Below, in pieces: positions 1 through 7,981 of a stretch of 64,000 bases of DNA. The first letter of the stretch is position 1. Each line of letters starts with the position of its first letter. The stretch comes from Stenotrophomonas maltophilia (lineage in GTDB: Bacteria > Pseudomonadota > Gammaproteobacteria > Xanthomonadales > Xanthomonadaceae), in contig NZ_CP154630.1 of NCBI RefSeq assembly GCF_039555535.1, positions 1,563,001-1,627,000 of the forward strand, written 5' to 3'. Below the pieces are notes generated by a model, which saw only the letters and a list, made by a program, of their open reading frames with translations, ran no database searches and was not told the origin of the DNA. A program made the position numbers and the translations under genes.

Positions 1-461
1 CAGTCCAGGCCGCCTTTGGACAGCGGCATGACGTGGTCGCGGGTGAGTGTGGGGCGGTTGAACTGCTGGCCGCAGTACATGCACAGGTGGGCGTCGCGGG
101 CGAACAGGGCCGGGTTGGTCAGGTTCGGCGTCGGGTCGATCGCGCGGGAGCGGGCGTGGCCGCGCGCGGCGATGATCGGGTGCAGGTCCATCCCGCTCTG
201 CAGGCCGCTGAAGCGGTTGGTGCCGCCATGGATGTGCAGGCAGGGATCGCCGAGTGTCCAGGCGACGGCTTCGCGGGCGTAGAGGCACGCCGCGTCCTGC
301 CAGGTGATCCAGTCCAGTACGCGTCCGTGGGCATCAAGCGAGAGCAGCCGGACGGAACCGGGTCGATGCAGCGTCGTGGCGTTGGGCGATGCTTCGGCGC
401 CCGGAGCAGAAAACGGAGCTCCGGCTTCGATCAGACCCAAGCGTGTAGTGTCTGTCTCCAT
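1..461 (-). CDS. HNH endonuclease, N-terminal part (runs off the left edge)
   Basis: The reverse strand stays open from an ATG at 461 to the window edge (153 complete codons). An HNH-type zinc-finger nuclease motif appears near the edge: C127-x2-C130 in CMYCGQQF, followed by RDHVMPLSKGG, where H143 lies in the DH pair that is catalytic in this family. The N-terminal 120 residues resemble those of stand-alone HNH proteins common in Xanthomonads. The C-terminus lies outside the window. A perfect 29-bp hairpin sits 17 bp upstream of the start, and a TATAAG hexamer lies between hairpin and ATG. Whether the protein acts in DNA repair, restriction or as a remnant cannot be told from here. Confidence 0.8.
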   Translation of the reverse strand, partial: METDTTRLGLIEAGAPFSAPGAEASPNATTLHRPGSVRLLSLDAHGRVLDWITWQDAACLYAREAVAWTLGDPCLHIHGGTNRFSGLQSGMDLHPIIAARGHARSRAIDPTPNLTNPALFARDAHLCMYCGQQFNRPTLTRDHVMPLSKGGLD

Positions 462-477
462 CGGGAGAACAGCTTAT

Positions 478-540
478 ACCTGAATTGTTGCGTTTTGGGT
501 ATCGCCACCTGGGCGATACCCAAAACGCAACAATTCAGGT
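478..540. repeat. Perfect 29-bp inverted repeat, 5-nt loop
   Basis: Arms at 478-506 and 512-540 are exact reverse complements, separated by ACCTG. The arms are far more AT-rich than their surroundings and no T-run follows. It lies directly upstream of the HNH gene, so it could be a transcript hairpin or a small mobile-element remnant. No second copy was noticed in the window. Confidence 0.85.
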
Positions 541-575
541 CCGCGCATTCTTCCTATTCCCCGCGCCTTCGGCGC

Positions 576-601
576 GCCCCCTTTAACAAAAGGGGGCTTT
601 T
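576..601 (+). other. Terminator-like hairpin GCCCCCTTT/AAAGGGGGC
   Basis: A 9-bp stem with a 4-nt loop is followed by a short T-run on the plus strand, but no plus-strand gene ends here. A close relative lies at 56720-56742 after argG, so this is better read as an intergenic repeat hairpin that may or may not terminate. Confidence 0.5.
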
Positions 602-631
602 CTCCAGAGAGAGACTGGGGGCTGCCAGGCC

Positions 632-672
632 GGGGTCGGATCCTTTTCCCGCAGGGAAAAGGCTCTGACCCC
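632..672. repeat. Palindromic GGGGTCRGATCC repeat, copy 1
   Basis: Near-perfect inverted repeat with GGGGTCGGATCC on one side and GGCTCTGACCCC on the other around a TTTTCCC/GGGAAAA centre. The same family recurs at 706-744, 21087-21127 and 40013-40053. Confidence 0.8.
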
Positions 673-705
673 AATCCGGGCAGATCCACGCCATGTGTGG
701 ATGCG

Positions 706-744
706 AGGGTCAGAGCCCTTTTCTGCGGAAAGGGATCCGACCCT
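706..744. repeat. Palindromic GGGGTCRGATCC repeat, copy 2
   Basis: Second copy of the family, 33 bp from the first. Between them lies a small hairpin (ATCCAC...GTGGAT, 685-702). It ends just past the stop codon of the acyl-CoA dehydrogenase, so the pair may form the 3' end of that transcript. Confidence 0.75.
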
Positions 745-750
745 GTGGGC

Positions 751-2541
751 TCAGGCGCCGAAGCGCTCGTCGTCCATCGCCATCAGCGGGGCGGCGCCGG
801 CCTGGATGGCGGCGGCGTGGCTGAGGGTGCGCGGCAGCACGCGGGCGAAGTAGAACCGCGCGGTCTCGCGCTTGCCCTGGGCGAAGGCGGCGCCGTGCGC
901 GCTGGCATCGGCGGCGGCCACGCTGCGGGCCCACCAGTAGGCCAGCACCACATAACCCGAATAGAACAGGTAGTCGTAGCTGGCCGCGCCCAGTTCGTCC
1001 GGGTTGGCGGCCGCGCGCTGCAGCACGTCCAGGGTCAGCTTGCCCCATTCGGCAGCCTTGGCGCGCAGCGGGCCGATGAACTCGGCCAGCGCTTCGTTGC
1101 CCTCGTGTTCCTTGGCGAAGGCTTCGATCTCGGCCAGCATCAGCTTCAGGCCGGCGCCCTGGCTGGACGCGGTCTTGCGGCCGATCAGGTCCAGTGCCTG
1201 GATGCCGGTGGTGCCTTCATACAGGGTGGTGATGCGGGCGTCGCGCGCCAGCTGCTCCATGCCGTGCTCGCGGATGTAGCCGTGGCCACCGAAGCACTGC
1301 AGGGCGTTGTAGGTGTTCTCGATACCCCATTCGGTCTGGCAGGCCTTCGAGATGGGGGTGAGGAAACTCACCAGGGTGTCGGCGCGCTCGCGCTCGGCGG
1401 CGTCCTCGGCGTGGTGGGCGACATCGATCAGGGTGGCGGCGTGCAGGGCCAGCAGGCGGCTGCCCTCGACCAGCGACTTCACCGTCAGCAGCATGCGGCG
1501 CACATCCGGGTGGACCAGGATCGGGTCGGCCGGCTTGTCCGGGAACTTGGCGCCGCTGAGGGCGCGCGACTGCAGGCGTTCACGGCTGTACTTCAGCGCG
1601 TTCTGGTAGGCGCGCTCGGAGAGGCCGATGCCCTGCAGGCCGACACCCAGGCGTGCGGTGTTCATCATGGTGAACATCGCCTGCAGGCCCTTGTGCGGCT
1701 GGCCGACCAGGTAGCCTTGTGCGCCATCGAAGTTCATCACGCAGGTGACCGAGCCCTTGATGCCCATCTTGTGCTCGATCGAACCGCAGCGCAGCGCGTT
1801 GCGCTCGCCGACGTTGCCGTCGCGGTCGACCTTGAACTTGGGAGTGACGAACAGCGAGATGCCCTTGGCGCCCGGAGGGGCGTCGGGCAGCTTGGCCAGC
1901 ACCAGGTGCACGATGTTGCCGGTCAGGTCGTGCTCGCCGGCAGTGATGAAGATCTTGGTGCCGGTGATCGAATAGCTGCCATCGGCGTTCGGCTCGGCCT
2001 TGGTCTTCAGCAGGCCCAGGTCGGTGCCACAGTGCGGCTCGGTCAGGCACATGGTGCCGGTCCAGCGGCCCTCGATCAGCGGCTTGAGGAAGGCCTCGTG
2101 CTGCCAGGCCTCGCCGTGCTGCTTCAGCGCTTCGATGGCGCCGTGCGAGAGCAGCGGGAAGTTGCCCCACGCCAGGTTGGCGGCGTTGATCATTTCGTTG
2201 AGCGGCACGCCCAGGGTGTGCGGCAGGCCCTGGCCACCCAGTTCCGGCGAGGCGGTCAGGCCGGTCCAGCCACCATCGACGAACTGGTCGTAGGCCTGCT
2301 TGAAGCCGGGCGGGGTGGTCACTTCACCGGTGGCCTGGTCGAGCACGCAGCCGATCTCATCGCCAACGCTGTTGAGCGGGGCCAGCACGGTGGCGCTGAA
2401 ACGGCCAGCTTCTTCCAGCACGGCATCGACCACGTCGGCGGTGGCGTCGGTGAAGCCCAGGCGGGCGAACAGGGATTCGACCTTGAGCACGTCGTGCAGG
2501 GCGAAACGGAGGTCGGAAAGCGGGGCGGTGTAGCTGCTCAT
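751..2541 (-). CDS. Acyl-CoA dehydrogenase, long DmdC-like class
   Basis: 596 residues, a FAD-dependent acyl-CoA dehydrogenase of the class with an extra C-terminal domain (about 600 aa against about 380 for the short class). The order is N-terminal helical domain (to about 155), middle beta domain with LTEPHCGTDLG, C-terminal helical domain, then the extension. The motif YEGTTGIQ holds the presumed catalytic base Glu442. It should form trans-2-enoyl-CoA from an acyl-CoA and pass electrons to ETF. The family includes methylmercaptopropionyl-CoA dehydrogenases, but here a general fatty-acid role is equally likely. It is followed by palindromic repeats and stands alone apart from the LEA14-like gene 65 bp upstream. 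Confidence 0.9.
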   Translation of the reverse strand: MSSYTAPLSDLRFALHDVLKVESLFARLGFTDATADVVDAVLEEAGRFSATVLAPLNSVGDEIGCVLDQATGEVTTPPGFKQAYDQFVDGGWTGLTASPELGGQGLPHTLGVPLNEMINAANLAWGNFPLLSHGAIEALKQHGEAWQHEAFLKPLIEGRWTGTMCLTEPHCGTDLGLLKTKAEPNADGSYSITGTKIFITAGEHDLTGNIVHLVLAKLPDAPPGAKGISLFVTPKFKVDRDGNVGERNALRCGSIEHKMGIKGSVTCVMNFDGAQGYLVGQPHKGLQAMFTMMNTARLGVGLQGIGLSERAYQNALKYSRERLQSRALSGAKFPDKPADPILVHPDVRRMLLTVKSLVEGSRLLALHAATLIDVAHHAEDAAERERADTLVSFLTPISKACQTEWGIENTYNALQCFGGHGYIREHGMEQLARDARITTLYEGTTGIQALDLIGRKTASSQGAGLKLMLAEIEAFAKEHEGNEALAEFIGPLRAKAAEWGKLTLDVLQRAAANPDELGAASYDYLFYSGYVVLAYWWARSVAAADASAHGAAFAQGKRETARFYFARVLPRTLSHAAAIQAGAAPLMAMDDERFGA

Positions 2542-2606
2542 CGGTACGTCTCGATTTGATCAGGGCAGGGGAGAGCGGCACCAGGCGCCGCGACGGAAGG
2601 TGGGAA

Positions 2607-3083
2607 TCAGCGCAGCACGCCCGGCAGGCCCGGGGCCTGGTTGAGGGTGCTGCGGCTGCTGATATCGAAGCTGCGCTGCTTCTTTTCCTGCGGCGTGGCC
2701 GCGACTGTTCCCTTCAGGCCATAGGCCAGGGTGCGGTTGCCGGCCAGTGCATCGGCCACCACCAGGCGTGCGGCCGAACTGGGTACCAGGTCGACGTTGA
2801 TGACGTCGGCCGAGGTGCCGCCGATGGAAATGCCCGGCTTGGCCTGCAGGGTGCCGGCGTCGCTGTCGCCAACGGTCAGCGCCAGCGAGACATCGTCGAA
2901 GGTCATCGGCATCGAGCTGAAGTTCTGCAGGCGCAGGGCCACGGTCCAGTTGCCGTCGGCGCGCACGGTCAGCTGCTGGAGGCTGGCCGCCGGTTCCGAA
3001 ACACGCTTGACGATGCCGTTGCCACAGGCGGCAAGGGCGAGGGTGCTCAGGACGATCAAGGCGATACGGAAACGGTGGAGCAT
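2607..3083 (-). CDS. LEA type 2 (LEA14/WHy-like) lipoprotein
   Basis: 158 residues. The start at 3083 was chosen because it gives a complete lipoprotein signal (MLHRFRIALIVLSTLALAAC) with the lipid-accepting Cys at residue 20. An AGAGGA-type ribosome site lies upstream, and longer in-frame starts have no signal. The mature part shows the beta-sandwich pattern of LEA14/WHy proteins (WTVALRLQNFSSMPMTFDDV). These are outer-membrane-anchored periplasmic proteins of unclear function linked to desiccation or stress. It is in the same direction as the acyl-CoA dehydrogenase downstream. Confidence 0.75.
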   Translation of the reverse strand: MLHRFRIALIVLSTLALAACGNGIVKRVSEPAASLQQLTVRADGNWTVALRLQNFSSMPMTFDDVSLALTVGDSDAGTLQAKPGISIGGTSADVINVDLVPSSAARLVVADALAGNRTLAYGLKGTVAATPQEKKQRSFDISSRSTLNQAPGLPGVLR

Positions 3084-3247
3084 GGGCGCAGGTCCTCTGG
3101 AGGCGGTGCGTTGGAATAAGCATACTACGGCGTATGGTCGTTTGGATCGCCTGTGGCGACCCGTCGCAGAGGGTAGCGCGTGAAGATGGCGGCCGGGCGT
3201 GCGCGGCGCCGGATCGGGCGCGTGCTGCGCGCGGATCGCGTTGCGGT

Positions 3248-3799
3248 TCAATCGGCGGGGGTATCGCGCAGTGGCGCCATCACCCGCAGCGGACCGAGGT
3301 CGTAGCCCATCGCTTCAGCCTTGTCCTTGAGCTGCTCGAATCGGGCGCGATCCATTTCCGGCAGGCGCGAGAGAATCCACAGGTATTTCCGGTCCGGTTC
3401 ACCAACCAGCGCCCACTGGTAGTCCGGGTCCAGCGCCAGCACCCAGTAGTCCGCCCAGACCAGTGGCACCCAGCTCAGCCAGTCCGGAACGAAGCGCACC
3501 TGCAGCTGGCCTGGATGGCCGGCTACCAGGCGTGCCACGCCTTCAGCGACCACGCGTTCGCCGTCGGCGCTGCGGCAGGCGTTGGTGACACTGATGCGAC
3601 CATCGCGGCGCAGCCCGTAGTTGGCGGTGATCTCGCCGACGCATTGCTTCTGGAACGACACCGGCAGGTGCGCGATCTCGTGCCATTGGCCTGCGTAGCG
3701 ATCGATGTCCAGACTGTCGACCGCCCGCAATGGCTCGGCGGCGATCACCGGGGCGGCGGCCAGCAGCAGGCAGGCGAGCAGGGTGGGGCGCAGTTGCAT
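3248..3799 (-). CDS. blc: Bacterial lipocalin (Blc-like)
   Basis: 183 residues with a signal peptide that probably cleaves after APVIA. Lipocalin signatures are present: YAGQWHEIAHLP (the G-x-W first strand) near the N-terminus and YWVLALDPDYQWALVGEPDR further on. Members of this class bind fatty acids or lysophospholipids at the outer membrane. There is no lipobox Cys, so unlike E. coli Blc this one should be soluble periplasmic or secreted. Confidence 0.88.
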   Translation of the reverse strand: MQLRPTLLACLLLAAAPVIAAEPLRAVDSLDIDRYAGQWHEIAHLPVSFQKQCVGEITANYGLRRDGRISVTNACRSADGERVVAEGVARLVAGHPGQLQVRFVPDWLSWVPLVWADYWVLALDPDYQWALVGEPDRKYLWILSRLPEMDRARFEQLKDKAEAMGYDLGPLRVMAPLRDTPAD

Positions 3800-3878
3800 C
3801 GGCAGGCTCCGGCAGGAATCTGCAGCGTAGGTGCCGCGCCGGGTAGCGGTGTAAATGTTTCGTCAACCGGCCGCAGGC

Positions 3879-3909
3879 AAAAAAAAAAGACCTGCATTTC
3901 TGCAGGTCT
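3879..3909 (-). terminator. Intrinsic terminator after tRNA-Phe (downstream copy)
   Basis: On the minus strand, AGACCTGCA pairs with TGCAGGTCT around a 4-nt loop, followed by a run of T (A at 3879-3888 on plus). It starts 8 nt past the CCA end of the tRNA. Confidence 0.85.
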
Positions 3910-3916
3910 CTGAAGA

Positions 3917-3992
3917 TGGTGGCCGAAGACGGAATCGAACCGCCGACACGGGGATTTTCAATCCCCTGCTCTACCAACTGAGCTACTCGGCC
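3917..3992 (-). tRNA. tRNA-Phe (GAA), copy 2 of a tandem pair
   Basis: 76 nt with encoded CCA, D-arm GCTCAGTTGGTAGAGC, anticodon loop TTGAAAA (anticodon GAA) and T-arm GGTTCGATTCC. It is identical to the copy at 4065-4140. No separate promoter was recognised between the two, so it may be cotranscribed despite the hairpin between them. Confidence 0.97.
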
Positions 3993-4028
3993 AAATTGTG
4001 TGGCGACCGCGGTGAATGCGGTTTCCGG

Positions 4029-4055
4029 AAAAAAAAGACCCGCATTTCTGCAGGC
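4029..4055 (-). terminator. Hairpin with T-run between the two tRNA-Phe genes
   Basis: Minus-strand CCTGC/GCGGG stem followed by eight T. It is weaker than the one after the second copy and looks like a degenerate duplicate of it, as expected from tandem duplication of a tRNA-plus-terminator unit. Confidence 0.6.
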
Positions 4056-4064
4056 CTTCGAAAG

Positions 4065-4140
4065 TGGTGGCCGAAGACGGAATCGAACCGCCGACACGGG
4101 GATTTTCAATCCCCTGCTCTACCAACTGAGCTACTCGGCC
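4065..4140 (-). tRNA. tRNA-Phe (GAA), copy 1 of a tandem pair
   Basis: Identical in sequence to the copy at 3917-3992, 76 nt with CCA encoded. It is the promoter-proximal copy: a good minus-strand promoter lies at 4180-4208. Confidence 0.97.
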
Positions 4141-4507
4141 ACATGTTTCGTAGCAGCGAGGTCGCTGCCAAGGAGGCGTATATTACGGAGGTCGGCAGTC
4201 TTCGGCAAGCGTTTTGCCAAGAATTCTTCACATTGCCGTCTGCGCGCCTGCAAGTACTTGATCCGCCGTCGCGGTGCAGGGCGGGAAGGGCCTGGAATCG
4301 ATCCGGACGCCCCGGCGCGATCCTGATCATCCCCTGTGGCGGAAATCAGCAGGCCGCGGTGATCGGCAATGCCGCAACGGCAAGGCCTGTGTCGGTGCCG
4401 CGTCTGGGCGGGCGATGGAACGCTGTTTTCGTGGCCGTTTCCGGCGATCGTTGCGGCGTAGTGTCGGTATTCCTTTCCTGATGCTGGCAACAGCAGAGCC
4501 GGTCACC
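4141..4507. other. Gene-free stretch between tRNA-Phe and the oxidoreductase
   Basis: The only feature I can support is the tRNA promoter at 4180-4208. The rest is of ordinary composition, with no convincing ORF, terminator or repeat. Confidence 0.6.
4180..4208 (-). promoter_or_regulatory. Sigma-70 promoter of the tRNA-Phe pair
   Basis: Read on the minus strand: TTGCCG, a 17-bp spacer, TAATAT, then a GC-rich discriminator, about 40 bp before the mature tRNA 5' end. Confidence 0.7.
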
Positions 4508-5533
4508 ATGTCCGATTCCCTCGTTACCTCCCGCATCGTGCTGGCCTCGCGCCCGCAGGGCGCGCCCACGGCAGCCAACTTCCGCCTTGAACAGGCGACA
4601 CTGCCGGCCTTGGCGAAGGGTGAGGTGCTGCTGCGCAACCGCTACCTGTCGCTGGACCCGTACATGCGTGGACGCATGGACGAGGGCCCCTCGTATGCCG
4701 CACCGGTGGCCATCGATGCGGTGATGGAAGGCCAGACCGTGGCCGAGGTGCTGCAGTCCAACGCCGAGGGAGTGGCCGCAGGTGAGCTGGTACTGGCGCC
4801 AGGCGGATGGCAGACCCATGCGGTACTGCCGGGCAAGGCACTGGGGCGTCGCCTCGATCCGGCCGGGCTGCCACTGAGCACGGCGCTGGGCGTGTATGGC
4901 ATGCCCGGATTCACTGCGTATTCCAGCCTGCATGAGATCGCCCGCCTGAAGCCGGGCGAGACGCTGGTGGTCGCGGCCGCGACCGGTCCGGTGGGCGCAA
5001 CGGTTGCGCAGCTGGCGAAACTGCAGGGCGCGCGCGTGGTCGCCATCGCCGGTGGTGAAGCCAAGCGTGCCTACCTGCAGACGCTGGGCGTGGACGTGGC
5101 GCTGGATCATCGTGCGGCCGACTTTGCCGAACAGCTGCGCGCGGCGGTGCCCGCGGGCATCGACGTGTATTTCGAGAACGTGGGCGGGCACGTGCTGGAT
5201 GCGGTGCTGCCGCTGCTCAACGACTTCGCCCGCATTCCGGTGTGCGGCACCATCGCCACCTACAACGAACGCGGCGTTGAACAGCCCGGGCCGGACCGGT
5301 TGCCAGCGCTGTTCAGCCAGATCCTGCGCCAGCGCCTGACCGTGCGCGGTTTCATCGTGCACGACTTCAACCATCTGTGGCCGGACTTCGAGCGCGAGAT
5401 GCCGCAGTGGCTGCGTGAGGGCCGCATCCAGTACCGCGAGGATGTGGTGGAAGGGCTGGAGAATGCGCCGGAGGCGTTCTTCGGGCTGCTGAAGGGGCAG
5501 AACTTCGGCAAGCTGGTGGTGAAGCTGGATTGA
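4508..5533 (+). CDS. NADP-dependent MDR oxidoreductase (CurA-like)
   Basis: 341 residues of the zinc-free medium-chain dehydrogenase/reductase superfamily, in the group with curcumin reductase CurA and leukotriene-B4/prostaglandin reductases. Diagnostic stretches are NRYLSLDPYMRGRM near the N-terminus, a Rossmann loop VAAATGPVGATVAQLA around 155-170, YFENVGG, and the C-terminal FGLLKGQNFGKLVVKL. It probably reduces activated double bonds of enals or enones with NADPH in the cytosol. An in-frame ATG at 4481 is possible, but homology begins at about the chosen start. Neither start has a strong ribosome site. Confidence 0.88.
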   Translation: MSDSLVTSRIVLASRPQGAPTAANFRLEQATLPALAKGEVLLRNRYLSLDPYMRGRMDEGPSYAAPVAIDAVMEGQTVAEVLQSNAEGVAAGELVLAPGGWQTHAVLPGKALGRRLDPAGLPLSTALGVYGMPGFTAYSSLHEIARLKPGETLVVAAATGPVGATVAQLAKLQGARVVAIAGGEAKRAYLQTLGVDVALDHRAADFAEQLRAAVPAGIDVYFENVGGHVLDAVLPLLNDFARIPVCGTIATYNERGVEQPGPDRLPALFSQILRQRLTVRGFIVHDFNHLWPDFEREMPQWLREGRIQYREDVVEGLENAPEAFFGLLKGQNFGKLVVKLD

Positions 5534-5538
5534 GTGTT

Positions 5539-5562
5539 CGCCGGGCATGGCCCGGCGCTACC
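5539..5562. repeat. REP-like palindrome CGCCGGGCATGGCCCGGCG
   Basis: Short imperfect palindrome ending in GCTACC, one of the GTAG-bounded REP variants scattered through the window. It lies between convergent genes. Confidence 0.7.
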
Positions 5563-5594
5563 TCCGGGCGTGCCGACGAAGGTCGGCACCCACT

Positions 5595-6437
5595 TCAGGC
5601 AGTCGAGGCCTTTTCCCGGCGCAGCAGTTCGCGCTTGCGCGCCACGCCCCAGGCGTAGCCGGACAGGTCGCCGTCGCGGCGTACGACGCGGTGGCAAGGG
5701 ACGGCCACCGCCAGTGGATTGCTGGCGCAGGCGCGAGCCACCGCACGGCTTGATCGCGGGGCGCCGATGCGCGTGGCGATGTCGGCATACGAGGCGGTCT
5801 GGCCACGTGGGATCTGCTGCAACGCCTGCCACACGCGCTGCTGGAAGGCGGTGCCGCGGATATCCAGCGGCAACGTGGCGCCCCGTGTCGGGTCCTCGAC
5901 CAGACCTACCACCTGTGCCACCAGTTGTTCATAACCGCTGTCGGCACCGACCAGCTTGGCCTGGCGGAAGCGGTGCTGCAGCGATTGCAGCAGCGCTTCC
6001 GGATCGTCGCCGAGCAGGATCGCGACCACGCCGGTGGCACTGCTGGCCACCAGCACGCTGCCCAGTGAACTTTCGGCAAGCGCGAAGTGGATGACTTCGC
6101 CACGACCACCTGCGCGCCATTGCTTGGGAGTCATGCCCAGCAACTTCGGTGCGTTCTCGTAGAAGCGTCCGCTGGAGCCGAAGCCGGCATCGTGGAAGGC
6201 GTCGGTGATGCGTTCCTGCTGTTGCAGCCCGGTGCGCAGGCGGTCGGCGCGCAGTGCCGCAGCGTACTGCTTCGGCGTCAGCCCGGTTGCCTCCTTGAAC
6301 AGGCGATGCAGGCGGGTCGGGCTGCAGCCTGCGATGTCGGCCAGTTCCTGCAGCGAGGGTTCGTCGAGGCTGGCCTGAAGGTGGCGGCAGACCCGTTCGA
6401 CGCGGGCGTCGGTGGTGGGGGAGGCGGTGCTGTCCAT
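5595..6437 (-). CDS. Ada-like regulator/O6-methylguanine-DNA methyltransferase without the N-terminal zinc domain
   Basis: 280 residues: an AraC-type HTH region (about 10-105, with LQELADIAGCSPTRLHRLFK and TDAFHDAGFGSSGRFYEN) followed by a methyltransferase domain ending in AVPCHRVVRRDG, acceptor Cys248. It repairs O6-alkylguanine by irreversible self-alkylation. The start at 6437 gives MDSTASP; there is no coding similarity to the Ada zinc domain upstream, so the phosphotriester-sensing Cys38 module is absent. It is convergent with the oxidoreductase and divergent from the SDR gene. How it is induced without the sensor domain is unclear. Confidence 0.88.
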   Translation of the reverse strand: MDSTASPTTDARVERVCRHLQASLDEPSLQELADIAGCSPTRLHRLFKEATGLTPKQYAAALRADRLRTGLQQQERITDAFHDAGFGSSGRFYENAPKLLGMTPKQWRAGGRGEVIHFALAESSLGSVLVASSATGVVAILLGDDPEALLQSLQHRFRQAKLVGADSGYEQLVAQVVGLVEDPTRGATLPLDIRGTAFQQRVWQALQQIPRGQTASYADIATRIGAPRSSRAVARACASNPLAVAVPCHRVVRRDGDLSGYAWGVARKRELLRREKASTA

Positions 6438-6569
6438 GGGCGGATTCTGGCATGTGCCGCAGCCACGAAAACTCCGTTTCCTGCACTTGCCAGCGAGGCC
6501 CGGAAACGGAGTGTTGGCAGTCCAGAGGCAGGGCATCGTTGCGGCTACTTCACAACGGATGCCACGACC

Positions 6570-7331
6570 ATGCGCTTGAACAACAAGATCGCACTCATCA
6601 CCGGAGCCAGCGCCGGCATCGGCCGCGCCAGCGCGCTGCGCTTTGCTGCCGAAGGGGCAAAGCTGGTGCTGAATGCACGGCGGCCGGAGCCGCTGCAGGC
6701 GCTGGCCGAGCAGATTCGCGCCGCCGGTGGCGACGCCGTGGTGCATGCCGCCGACGTCGCCGACCCGGGCACGGCGCAGGCGCTGGTCGATCTGGCCCAG
6801 CAGTCATTCGGCGGCCTGGACATCGCCATCAACAATGCCGGCATGCTTGGCCCGGGCGTGCCGGCGGCGGAGTTCCCCGTGGACGCCTGGCGCGAGGTGA
6901 TGGCGACCAATCTGGATGCCGCCTTCCATGCTGCACGCGCGCAGTTGCCGGCACTGCTGGCGCGCGGCGGCGGCTCGCTGGTGTTCGTCGGCACGTTCGT
7001 CGGCCATACCGTGGGCTTCCCGGGCATGGCGGCCTATGCGTCGAGCAAGGCAGGGCTGATCGGCCTGAGCCAGGTGATCGCGGCGGAGTATGGCGCGCGT
7101 GGTGTGCGCAGCAATGTACTGCTGCCAGGTGGCACCGATACCGAGATGGGGCGGGAGGCCGCGCCTACCGGGGATGCCCGCGACTTCGTGCGCTCGCTGC
7201 ACGCACTGAAGCGCATGGCCGAGCCGGAGGAGATCGCCAACGCGGCGCTGTTCCTGGCCAGCGATGAAAGCAGTTTCGTTACCGGTACCGCCATGCGCGT
7301 GGAGGGTGGGGTGTCGATCACCCGCACCTGA
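6570..7331 (+). CDS. SDR family oxidoreductase
   Basis: 253 residues, a classical short-chain dehydrogenase: nucleotide loop TGASAGIG (11-18), NNAG (88-91), active-site Y156-x3-K160 in YASSKAG, and C-terminal FVTGTAMRVEGG. The usual catalytic Ser appears to be replaced by Thr142 in VGTFVGH, a variant seen in some SDRs. It probably oxidises or reduces a hydroxyl/keto substrate with NAD(P); the substrate is unknown. It is convergent with the hypothetical gene at 7338, with only 6 bp between stop codons. Confidence 0.88.
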   Translation: MRLNNKIALITGASAGIGRASALRFAAEGAKLVLNARRPEPLQALAEQIRAAGGDAVVHAADVADPGTAQALVDLAQQSFGGLDIAINNAGMLGPGVPAAEFPVDAWREVMATNLDAAFHAARAQLPALLARGGGSLVFVGTFVGHTVGFPGMAAYASSKAGLIGLSQVIAAEYGARGVRSNVLLPGGTDTEMGREAAPTGDARDFVRSLHALKRMAEPEEIANAALFLASDESSFVTGTAMRVEGGVSITRT

Positions 7332-7337
7332 GTGGGG

Positions 7338-7823
7338 TTACGAGCGTGGTAAGTAGCGGAGGCCGCTGCTGGCCATGAAGCCCTTCGGATCGAAACGGGC
7401 CCAGGCTTCTCCCCAGTCGAACCGGGCGTGGCCACCCGCCAGCTTGCGACCCAGCGCCGCGCCCAGCGTACGCTTCATGAACGCTACTTCGGCATCGATC
7501 GCCGCCTGGGTCGGCCAGCCGTTTTCCAGTGCTGCACCGGGCAGATCGACACCCATCGTCACCATGTCGAGCTGTTGCCCATGGAAGCACAGGCTGATCC
7601 CAGCGGGTGCACCGGCCAGGCCTAGCCGGTGCAGGCTGAGCCAGTGATAGCCGGTGCCGACATCGCGCTCGCCATGCATCAGCGTGGCGAAGGCGATGCG
7701 CGCCTCATCCAGCGAGAGGGTGGGGCCGATCAGCGTCGGCAGGTTGCCGAGACGGATGCTGCCGTCGGTCGCATCGAAGAGCATCGGCAGTGCTTGCGAG
7801 GCGTGCAGGACAGAAAGGGGCAT
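7338..7823 (-). CDS. Hypothetical protein, 161 aa
   Basis: I do not recognise the family. No signal peptide or membrane helix is visible and composition is mixed alpha/beta. The C-terminal third (AEVAFMKRTLGAALGRK, FDWGEAWARFDPKGFMASSGLRYL) looks like a compact globular domain. The start at 7823 (MPLSVLHASQALPMLF) is favoured, but an upstream in-frame ATG at 7880 exists and the ribosome site is weak for both. Confidence 0.55.
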   Translation of the reverse strand: MPLSVLHASQALPMLFDATDGSIRLGNLPTLIGPTLSLDEARIAFATLMHGERDVGTGYHWLSLHRLGLAGAPAGISLCFHGQQLDMVTMGVDLPGAALENGWPTQAAIDAEVAFMKRTLGAALGRKLAGGHARFDWGEAWARFDPKGFMASSGLRYLPRS

Positions 7824-7981
7824 GGCGCACCGCAGAAACGGGTGTATCGGATTCTGGAGGCGTGGGGACAGTACCGGCAAGCCGAGGCTGCACGCCCTGT
7901 TCGCGCCAGGCTGACCGGCAGATCACTCTGCAGCGTCTAGCGTGATGGCAGGTTGGATCTTCGCCGATGAGGGAGATGTCG

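Noticed and set aside
697..2559. 620-codon plus-strand ORF opposite the acyl-CoA dehydrogenase
   Set aside because: The complementary strand encodes a full-length enzyme with all motifs; the plus ORF is Gly/Val/Ala-rich shadow coding.
3543..4481. ORFs spanning the two tRNA-Phe genes
   Set aside because: They run through structured tRNA sequence and only reflect lack of stops; the tRNA assignment is unambiguous.
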